Assembly (NCBI GenBank): GCA_002862205.1
Contig: PKCN01000398.1
Location: 1 to 50,651, forward strand
Length of the DNA: 50,651 bases
DNA from: Planctomycetaceae bacterium
GTDB lineage: Bacteria > Planctomycetota > Planctomycetia > Pirellulales > Pirellulaceae
Direction: 5' to 3'
Shown: positions 44,740 to 50,651 of the stretch, one piece after another
How positions within the stretch are numbered: the first letter of the stretch is position 1
Layout of the letters: each line of letters opens with the position of its first letter
Position numbers and translations under genes: made by a program
The notes under the pieces: model-generated
What the model was told of the DNA's origin: nothing
Database searches by the model: none
The model's input: only the letters and a program-made list of their open reading frames with translations

Positions 44740-45576
44740 TTGGCAAGCAAATCCTATCGCGTGAGTTTCCTTGGCGGAAACGGTTATCAGCTCGCTGGCA
44801 TTGTTGATCCGCCGAACCAGAGCGAAGAGGACAATCAACCCGACCACGTTGATGCTCCGCCGGTCGCAGTCTTCAGTCATTGCTTTACATGCAACAAGGA
44901 CTTGAAGGCCATTGTCCGCATCTCACGTGCTCTTGCCGCGCAGGGGATCGCGGTTCTTCGTTATGACATGACAGGGCTGGGCGGAAGCGGTGGTGATTTT
45001 GCCGAAACCAATTTCAGTACGAATCAAAAAGACCTGTCAGCCGCGATTCGTTTTGCTGAGTCAGAACTTGGCCCGGTCACTGCCCTGATTGGGCACAGCT
45101 TTGGTGGCGCAGTCTCACTTGCCCATGCAGGTCAAGCCTCAGATGGTAACAGCGAAACACTCAAGGCAGTGATCACACTCGCCTCACCCAGCGACACTCA
45201 ACATCTGGCAACCTTATTGTCGCGCCGTGACCCTGACATTGAGAAACTGGGCAGGGGCAGTGTCACCATTGGCGGCATCCGCTGGGAAATCACCGAGCAG
45301 ATGCTAAGGGATTTTCGCTCACACGATCTCCCCAACATGATTACCGGTATCAAAGCAGCCACGCTGCTCTTCCACTCACCGACCGATGAGACGGTGAATT
45401 TTGACCATGCTCTCAGAATCATGGGTCTGATCCAAAATGCACCCAACAACCCCTGGTTTCCCAGCCTGATCGCGCTCCACGGGGCTGACCACCTGCTGGT
45501 CAAAGCGTCCGAGGATATTCCATTCGTGGCAGACAGCGCTGCGACATTTCTGCACCGCTACGCGAGCCAAACCTGA
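44740..45576 (+). CDS. Alpha/beta-hydrolase of the hydrolase/OsmC fusion type, OsmC part absent
   Basis: A 278-residue hydrolase starting at TTG 44740 (MASKSYRVSFLGGNGYQLAG). The oxyanion region is VFSHCFTCNKDLKAIVRIS, typical of the proteins fused to an OsmC domain; the nucleophile is Ser120 (GHSFGGA), with an acid in the PTDETVNF segment and His in LHGADHLLV. The usual fusion protein is about 400 residues; here the coding sequence stops after the hydrolase domain and no OsmC-like sequence follows. It is a stand-alone gene upstream of a convergent repeat array. Substrate is unknown. Confidence 0.85.
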   Translation: MASKSYRVSFLGGNGYQLAGIVDPPNQSEEDNQPDHVDAPPVAVFSHCFTCNKDLKAIVRISRALAAQGIAVLRYDMTGLGGSGGDFAETNFSTNQKDLSAAIRFAESELGPVTALIGHSFGGAVSLAHAGQASDGNSETLKAVITLASPSDTQHLATLLSRRDPDIEKLGRGSVTIGGIRWEITEQMLRDFRSHDLPNMITGIKAATLLFHSPTDETVNFDHALRIMGLIQNAPNNPWFPSLIALHGADHLLVKASEDIPFVADSAATFLHRYASQT

Positions 45577-45681
45577 GCGACGCGGACCAATTCAAAACGT
45601 TGACCGTCTCTGCCCCCTGCTACCTTCAAAGCCTCGCTCGACGTGGAAGTGACGCCGGAACTTGCCCCAAAGTCTCGCCTC

Positions 45682-45764
45682 CACCCAGCAGCCCTGCACC
45701 CAGCAGCCCAGCAGCCCTGCACCCAGCAGCCCTGCACCCAGCAGCCCTGCACCCAAGCCAACCT
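45682..45764. repeat. Short tandem array, 15-bp unit, about 5 copies
   Basis: Unit CACCCAGCAGCCCTG at 45682, 45720 and 45735, with a shortened copy plus a 9-base fragment between the first and second and a decayed last copy CACCCAAGCCAACCT. It is in the convergent spacer between the hydrolase and GspE-like genes. Confidence 0.92.
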
Positions 45765-45884
45765 CTTTGCTTTTGGCTCAAACATGGTTCCCGAATTGAT
45801 CGCTGATTTTTTCCCAGCTCTGTTCGGCGCCTGAAAACTACGGCTGTGGCGTTTCAGTTGAGCGGCTTCACACATCCGATCCAA

Positions 45885-47141
45885 TCAACGCTTGCCGAGC
45901 ACACGATAGACCTCGGCAGCATCTGTCACCCCACGCTGCACATAAGATGCAGCCATGTCATGCAGATCAACGGCTCCCTGTTCGCGTGCAGCCGTTCTCA
46001 TTTTCTGAATTGACTCGCCCGCTTGCAGTGTATCCGCGAGGGCTTCCCCCACAGGGTCTCGGGTATCCAACCGTACAATCTGCGAGATCGCGACTCTTCC
46101 TTGATAGCCTGTTCCCGTGCAATCGGCACAGCCATCACTGGTCGCGTGCACGGTCGCCTGTCGGGCTCGTACGCTGCTGCTGTGGGTTTGATCGCTGCTG
46201 CTGTGGGTTTGATCGGCGTGACAGGTTTTGCAGATTCTTCTCAGGAGACGTTGATTGATCACTGCTCTCACGCCACTACGAACCAGATGGTGTGGGACCC
46301 CCAACTGTGTGAGTCTTCGCAGCGCGGAGGCAACGTCGGTGCTATGCAGCGACGAAAAGATGAGGTGTCCCGTCAGCGAAGCTTGCACCGCAGCCTCGGC
46401 TGTTTCTGGATCACGAATTTCACTCACCAGCAGCACTTCGCTATCCTGCCGGACCGCACTCTTCAGTGCGCTGGCAAGCGTCAAACCACTGACAGGATCC
46501 AGTTCGCTTTGGCTGATCGATTCCACAAGCGTTTCGACGGGATCCTCGATGGTCATCACGCTTCGCCGGGGCTTGCCTGCTGCGATCTCACGTAACAGCG
46601 CATACATTGTGGTGGTCTTTCCGCTTCCCGCAGGGCCAGAAAGCAAAACAAGCCCATTGGTCTGCTCACATAACGTGACAAGCGTCTTCTGCTGCTCATC
46701 ATCGAGCCCCAACGACGACACCGTCTCAAAAGCTCCTTGCTGCCGCAGAATCCGCACCACTCCTCGCGGCCCATGGACGGTGGGAAATACACCAAGCCGC
46801 ATCGAGATGGTCCCCTGAGTGCGTTTCTCATCCTCTGTCCCACTCCATGCCAACCGTCCTTCCATGGGCGTTCCACTACGATAAGTGGGCAGCCCCGCCA
46901 ACACCATCATTCGCGAGACAGGATCGCCCGAACCACCCCCGGGCAACGTCCCCCTGACCGAAAGCACGCCATCTACCCGGAACAGAATTTCCCAACCTGC
47001 AGCGCGTGGCTGCAGATGGATGTCGGACGCACCACAATCAATCGCCAGCGTTAGCACGGCGTTGACCGCATCAACGGCAAAATGTTCGTCCTTGGGGTTC
47101 AGTTCTGGAAGGTTAAGCCGAGTTTCCAAGTGGGACGTCAT
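45885..47141 (-). CDS. GspE/PilB-family secretion or pilus ATPase
   Basis: A 418-residue ATPase starting at ATG 47139-47141 with GAGGAAG upstream. SDIHLQPRAAGWEILFRVDG opens the N2 domain; Walker A GPAGSGKTTTMYALL, Asp box (MTIEDPVE), the Walker-B-region VLLVSEIRDPETAEAAVQ and the His box LIFSSLHSTD follow. A zinc-binding CxxC (CKTC) pair and second CADC are separated by about 35 residues. The usual N-terminal N1/MshEN domain is missing, so it is a short form. An in-frame 21-bp duplication between the cysteine pairs adds DQTHSSS twice. No other type II or type IV pilus genes lie in the window, so the complex it serves is unknown. Confidence 0.93.
   Translation of the reverse strand: MTSHLETRLNLPELNPKDEHFAVDAVNAVLTLAIDCGASDIHLQPRAAGWEILFRVDGVLSVRGTLPGGGSGDPVSRMMVLAGLPTYRSGTPMEGRLAWSGTEDEKRTQGTISMRLGVFPTVHGPRGVVRILRQQGAFETVSSLGLDDEQQKTLVTLCEQTNGLVLLSGPAGSGKTTTMYALLREIAAGKPRRSVMTIEDPVETLVESISQSELDPVSGLTLASALKSAVRQDSEVLLVSEIRDPETAEAAVQASLTGHLIFSSLHSTDVASALRRLTQLGVPHHLVRSGVRAVINQRLLRRICKTCHADQTHSSSDQTHSSSVRARQATVHATSDGCADCTGTGYQGRVAISQIVRLDTRDPVGEALADTLQAGESIQKMRTAAREQGAVDLHDMAASYVQRGVTDAAEVYRVLGKR
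46173..46214 (-). repeat. In-frame 21-bp tandem duplication inside the GspE-like gene
   Basis: Two perfect copies of a 21-bp unit (GCTGCTGCTGTGGGTTTGAT plus C on the plus strand) encode DQTHSSS twice on the minus strand, in the loop between the two zinc-binding cysteine pairs. The frame is kept. Confidence 0.96.
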
Positions 47142-47450
47142 GCACTTCTTCCTCTCGGGCTTCCGGTTGAAAGCCTCCAACAAACCGTAGCCAGCATCAC
47201 AATGATCTCCTGACCTTTGGCGTTACTTTAACGGATTCACTCGTGCACGCCCTTGGCACGCTGCAGATTCGCGTCAGGAAAGGTGCCGATCTACGTCATT
47301 GAATGCTCGCTCATGAGCGAAACAAAAGGTTTTCCAGTCTTCAACTTAGGGGATCCCAGTTTGACCCCGTGCATCCAAACCAGGTCCCATTGCCCGCAGC
47401 AGTGACCATCCCTAATCCTCCGGCATGGCTTGTCGTCTCACCTGACGCAC

Positions 47451-47486
47451 AAAAAAACCCGACTCGAATCAACCTTCGAGTCGGGT
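47451..47486 (-). terminator. Strong intrinsic terminator
   Basis: On the minus strand ACCCGACTCGAA pairs with TTCGAGTCGGGT (12-bp perfect stem) around a 6-base loop, followed by seven T residues (47457-47451). It lies 36 bases after the stop of the Lys-rich exported protein. On the plus strand the run of A precedes the hairpin, so it works in the minus direction. Confidence 0.95.
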
Positions 47487-47521
47487 CATGGATAGGTTTT
47501 CAAGCTGCCTGCTGGGCAAAC

Positions 47522-48079
47522 TTACTCTGCTGCTGGAGCGGGCTTTTTCTTTTCTGATTGATCACCTTTGCCTTGGCCGCCTTTTTTCTTGCCTTTTTTG
47601 GTGTTAGTGAACCGCTTCATCCGGGCAGGAAGTTTGGCTTTTTGATCATCATCAAGCAAAGCCACCACTGACTTGTGAAACTCCATTCGAACTTCGTTGC
47701 AAACTTTCAGAGCCTTGGCGTGCGCTTCGCTGAAACCAGCTTCTTTGTTGATCGCCTCTACCAACTCAGCACCTTTCTTCTCTGAATCCTGCATAGCTTT
47801 GAAAACTTCCTGACGCTTTTTCTGCAGTTCGCTGGTAATGCCCGCGTCATCTTTGATCTTTTTCATTTTCGCAGTAACGTCTTTGCCAAGCTCTTTTACC
47901 TTGGCAACCTGCTCATCAGTGAGCCCTACATCTTGCAGTTGCTTCAATAGCTGCCCGCCCGCATTGTATTGGCCCTTGTTTCCTTTTTTCTTTTTCTTCT
48001 CTTTCTCATCATCCGCTGCGAACGCTGGAATGGTGATCAATGCCGCCAAAGCAAGCAGGCCAAACACTTTGAAATTCAT
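47522..48079 (-). CDS. Lys-rich exported helical protein (Spy/CpxP-like, uncertain)
   Basis: A 185-residue protein starting at ATG 48077-48079 with a clean signal peptide (MNFKVFGLLALAALITIPAFA-AD). The mature part begins with a Lys/Glu tract (DDEKEKKKKKGNKGQ), then LTDEQVAKVKELGKDVTAKMKKI and LLDDDQKAKLPARMKR, helical segments that recall the LTxxQ repeats of Spy/CpxP chaperones, and it ends in a basic GKKKGGQGKGDQSEKKK tail. The family assignment is a resemblance only. It is a single-gene unit with a very strong terminator, which suggests it can be highly expressed. Confidence 0.75.
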   Translation of the reverse strand: MNFKVFGLLALAALITIPAFAADDEKEKKKKKGNKGQYNAGGQLLKQLQDVGLTDEQVAKVKELGKDVTAKMKKIKDDAGITSELQKKRQEVFKAMQDSEKKGAELVEAINKEAGFSEAHAKALKVCNEVRMEFHKSVVALLDDDQKAKLPARMKRFTNTKKGKKKGGQGKGDQSEKKKPAPAAE

Positions 48080-48475
48080 AAAAGTCTCGTCTATGTAATG
48101 GAGTTGAGTATTCGCGTTCCAATGAGTGAGGCCGCGACGATCCAAGAGTGTAATCACTCATCAAACCGATCGTCCACCATTGCCATGCGATTTCTCGTTT
48201 CGGTCATGACGGTTTGTCCGTTTGTACGCCCTACAGATCGATACGCGAGCTACTGCGGCGTTATCGGGGAAGTACCGGGGCGACCTGCTGCCCCCAAAAA
48301 AGCGACTCACCACTTCCCCACTTCAAAACTTCAGCTCAACCGCCTGCCAGCCAGCATGACACGAGATCACAGCTCACGAGATCACCACTCACCCCTAGCC
48401 GACGGTTCCCGCCGATTTATCGTTGCTGCAATTTGATCGTGCCAGCTGCACTCACCCCAGCCAATGTTCGTTGGC
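48080..48475. other. Spacer with a 15-bp repeat pair and a small dyad; no gene
   Basis: 396 bases between the Lys-rich protein and the SDR gene. CACGAGATCACAGCT at 48360 is followed by CACGAGATCACCACT at 48375. A perfect dyad GAGTG - TAAT - CACTC at 48146-48159 stands about 65 bases upstream of the Lys-rich protein's start and could be an operator. The promoter of that gene must be here but was not resolved. Confidence 0.5.
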
Positions 48476-49231
48476 TCAACCGAGGGTTTGACCGCCATCA
48501 ACGCTGAGCAATTGCCCCGTCGCCATGCTTGTTCCCAATGCGAAAAAGACGACGGCATCGGCGATGTCATCGGGCATCGAAGCCTTGGGTAACGGGTAAT
48601 CTGCCACCATATCTTCGATCCTGGTCCCAGGGTTCCCCTCACGAATCCAACGGCTTTCAATCGGGCCCGGACAGACGGCGTTGACACGAATCTCGGGAGC
48701 CAATGCACGAGCCAAAGATTTGGTCATGGTATTGAGTGCGGCTTTGCTGGCGCAATAGGCAACCGACGAACCACTTCCTGTAATTCCGGCGACCGAACTG
48801 ATATTCACCACCGCTCCCCCGTCACCTTCTTTTAACAGAGATGTAGCGGCCCGCGTTACAAAGAATGCTCCCTTGACATTGACGGCGAGAATGCGATCCC
48901 ACAATTCTTCTGTCATCGCATCGAGATCTGCGTGCTCGATGAAGCTGGTCGTGGCCGCATTATTCACCACCACATCGAGACGCCCAAACTGATCCTTGAT
49001 CTTACCAATCATTTGCTGCACCGACGCATCATCAGACACATCGCACTGGCTGAGCAACACCTTGGCACTGAGGGACTTCGCTTTGAGGACCGTTTCAGCA
49101 GCCTCATCGGCACTGCGTGAATAATTCACAATCACGTCAAATCCACGGGCTGCAAACTGCAACACACACGCCCGCCCGACTCCTGTGGCTGATCCGGTTA
49201 CCAATGCAACGGGTCGATCCTTGGAATTCAT
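48476..49231 (-). CDS. Short-chain dehydrogenase/reductase (FabG-like)
   Basis: A 251-residue classical SDR. ALVTGSATGVGRACVLQFA is the nucleotide-binding TGxxxGxG motif, NNAATTS the NNAG-like block, Ser in NISSVAG and the YCASK (YxxxK) catalytic pair follow, then NAVCPGPIESRW and the C-terminal GQLLSVDGG. Beta2 ends VIVNYSRSADEA; an Arg/Ser after it suggests NADP(H) preference. Similarity to FabG is general to this subfamily, and the true substrate cannot be inferred. The start has GGAGAGG upstream. It is minus strand, 166 bases after birA's end. Confidence 0.93.
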   Translation of the reverse strand: MNSKDRPVALVTGSATGVGRACVLQFAARGFDVIVNYSRSADEAAETVLKAKSLSAKVLLSQCDVSDDASVQQMIGKIKDQFGRLDVVVNNAATTSFIEHADLDAMTEELWDRILAVNVKGAFFVTRAATSLLKEGDGGAVVNISSVAGITGSGSSVAYCASKAALNTMTKSLARALAPEIRVNAVCPGPIESRWIREGNPGTRIEDMVADYPLPKASMPDDIADAVVFFALGTSMATGQLLSVDGGQTLG

Positions 49232-49308
49232 CTCAACACCTCTCCATCATTCGTTCATTGAAACGTTCTGTTTATCACGGTGTATCTTTCATCGGCAAGA
49301 CGGATTTC

Positions 49309-49356
49309 GCTCAGATTTTTGCTCAGATTTTTGCTCAGGATTTCGCTCAGGATTTC
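49309..49356. repeat. Short tandem array, 12-bp unit x4
   Basis: GCTCAGATTTTT twice, then GCTCAGGATTTC twice, so the array is a duplication of related pairs. It is intergenic between birA and the SDR gene and lies in the SDR promoter/leader region. Confidence 0.95.
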
Positions 49357-49397
49357 GCAGCACAAAAGTACGCCCACTTCGGAGCGATCTGTTCTCT

Positions 49398-50228
49398 TCA
49401 GATCTTTAGAATCCGAACCAGCCTGGCTTCACCGCTGCTGACCTCGTGGGTCCCTTCCGCTGTCTTGACCAGCAGTGCGCCACCTTCGGATATTCCTGCC
49501 GCATGTCCCACACACTCGCGGTTCATGTGCTGAAAGCTTATCTGCTGTCCGGTCAGTAAACACCTGCTACGAAAACCCTCAACAACGCTTTTTGGCAAAT
49601 CGAGGGCTTCAGCAACCGCGCTGAGAATGGATTCCACCAGCGGTTGCAGAATTTCATATCGGGCAAGTTGTCGCCCCACCACCTGCGACAAACTTTTCGA
49701 AGAGATCCCAAGGGCATTCCTTTCCAGGCCAGGTTCTGAGGACACATTGAGCCCGACGCCTATCACGGTCAATCCAGTCGCTTCAGCGCTGGTTTCCAGC
49801 AATACTCCCGCTACTTTTCCACCGCTAATGTACACATCATTGGGCCACTTCAGTTTTGCGTTCAGAGGTGCAAACTCGAAATCGATAAATCGTGCAATGC
49901 CCAAACCGACTGCCAATGGCAAAAGCCGACTCTGCTGGACAGCATTTTCTGGCCGTGCCACAACCAGCGAGAACGTCAATGTGCCACCATCGCTTTGCCA
50001 CGACCTACCGTGACGTCCTCGGCCCGCGGTCTGTTGATCCGTCAGATAACAACGCGGCAAGAGCGACTCCTGGATCACTCCACTGCGGACATCCTGCAAT
50101 GCTTTGGTGTTGGTTGACGGCGTGGTTTTACAATAATCCACAGAACCACAGACACCGGACTCAATCAAGCCTTCAACAGCCCGAACCCCAGCCAATTCGA
50201 CATCTCCGTCCACAACAAGCACTGTCAA
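49398..50228 (-). CDS. birA: Biotin-[acetyl-CoA-carboxylase] ligase, no DNA-binding domain
   Basis: A 276-residue protein-biotin ligase (BirA/BPL class I). The biotin/ATP loop is TAGRGRHGRSW, with KWPNDVYISGGKVAGVLLE as the second signature and a C-terminal SH3-like domain (CLLTGQQISFQHMNRE...). The N-terminal winged-helix DNA-binding domain of E. coli BirA is missing; an N-terminal stretch of about 35 residues takes its place, so it attaches biotin but should not repress bio genes. Start TTG 50226-50228 or GTG two codons later; AGGAG is just upstream. It lies 63 bases downstream of the zinc-ribbon gene on the same strand. Confidence 0.95.
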   Translation of the reverse strand: MTVLVVDGDVELAGVRAVEGLIESGVCGSVDYCKTTPSTNTKALQDVRSGVIQESLLPRCYLTDQQTAGRGRHGRSWQSDGGTLTFSLVVARPENAVQQSRLLPLAVGLGIARFIDFEFAPLNAKLKWPNDVYISGGKVAGVLLETSAEATGLTVIGVGLNVSSEPGLERNALGISSKSLSQVVGRQLARYEILQPLVESILSAVAEALDLPKSVVEGFRSRCLLTGQQISFQHMNRECVGHAAGISEGGALLVKTAEGTHEVSSGEARLVRILKI

Positions 50229-50291
50229 TCCACTCCTATCGCATTTATCCTGTCGACGTCATTGGGATCCATACGTGATTCGCAGCCCAAT

Positions 50292-50561
50292 TCATCGCAA
50301 GGCGACAACATACAGCAGAGCCAACAACACAATCAGCCCCACTGCGACCCATCTCCAAATTGCAGGTGTCTGACGATTCAAACCCGACTCGGAAAACTCA
50401 TCCGCAATGTAATCGTCATAGTCGAAGTCATCTTCTCCCGTGTCGATTTCCTCACTCCATCCATCTGTATCACTACTGCCGCACTCGCGACAGAAGTTGG
50501 CACCCCCGGCTAGCACTGCGCCGCAATGCGGGCATCCCATGTAATCATCGCGTTCAGACAT
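50292..50561 (-). CDS. Zinc-ribbon membrane protein, hypothetical
   Basis: An 89-residue protein from ATG 50559-50561 (MSERDDYMGCPHCG). A double-CxxC zinc ribbon (CPHCG, then CRECG 14 residues later) is followed by a very acidic linker (EEIDTGEDDFDYDDYIADE) and one C-terminal membrane helix (WRWVAVGLIVLLALLYVVAL). It resembles the many short zinc-ribbon proteins that precede unrelated genes in planctomycetes. It probably shares a transcript with birA. No function is assigned. Confidence 0.8.
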   Translation of the reverse strand: MSERDDYMGCPHCGAVLAGGANFCRECGSSDTDGWSEEIDTGEDDFDYDDYIADEFSESGLNRQTPAIWRWVAVGLIVLLALLYVVALR

Positions 50562-50651
50562 CATCCCAGCAGGATATCGCACCGGCTTGCCCGAAAGGAA
50601 CCCCGGCTGCCCCATCATCAACTTGAGCTCCCCGGGTGATCGAGCAGAGAC
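50562..50651. other. Window edge upstream of the zinc-ribbon gene
   Basis: 90 bases with no recognisable gene start or end. They could hold the zinc-ribbon promoter, or be its coding sequence if an upstream start is used. Confidence 0.4.

Overview
The window looks like the chromosome of a planctomycete of the Pirellulaceae / Rhodopirellula type. This is inferred from gene content, not from a marker gene. It holds two Cys-type sulfatases, a secreted PQQ-propeller protein with the WNQWRGPNRD opening common in planctomycetes, a multihaem cytochrome, a MoxR/DUF58/transglutaminase operon and several lineage-type hypothetical proteins. By eye the GC content is moderate, GTG and TTG starts are frequent, and spacers are long. 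I see no phage, transposase, integrase, CRISPR or rRNA.

Layout. 0-6 kb: tRNA-Glu(UUC), csrA with its terminator, a DUF2203 protein, an FMN-dependent alpha-hydroxy-acid dehydrogenase, a flavodoxin and a sulfatase without signal peptide. 6.6-11.4 kb: a secreted M13 metallopeptidase, then a TVP38/VTT membrane protein paired with a mercuric-reductase-like flavoprotein. 12.2-18 kb: a tight run of MoxR ATPase, DUF58 and TgpA-like transglutaminase, overlapping cmk. 18-24.6 kb: a PilZ-like membrane protein, then a pentahaem cytochrome c immediately followed by an outer-membrane beta-barrel protein, then a Kv-type channel with an unusually large insert before the pore. 24.9-30.8 kb: apt, dapF, xseA, an esterase and an exported sulfatase. 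31-36 kb (minus strand): an S46 dipeptidyl-peptidase, pterin dehydratase, a UvrC-like GIY-YIG nuclease and the PQQ-propeller protein, ending in a stem-loop. 36.4-42.7 kb: a GT9 glycosyltransferase, glutamine-dependent nadE, DUF2461, AroH chorismate mutase with an overlapping hypothetical, and a small conserved hypothetical. 43.4-50.6 kb: floA, an alpha/beta hydrolase, a GspE-family ATPase, a Lys-rich exported protein with a textbook terminator, an SDR enzyme, birA without a DNA-binding domain, and a zinc-ribbon membrane protein.

How genes work together. Most are housekeeping or single-gene units. The best functional couplings are MoxR-DUF58-transglutaminase (assembly or protease machinery at the membrane), TVP38-reductase (a pair also known as fusions), cytochrome-beta-barrel (a possible trans-outer-membrane redox unit) and aroH with its overlapping hypothetical.

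The most unusual feature is a large set of short direct tandem arrays. Units are 7-30 bp, copy number is 2-6, and nearly every locus has a different unit sequence. They sit mostly in spacers, with a few in frame inside genes. They explain much of the otherwise empty intergenic DNA and look like the product of a recurring local-duplication process.
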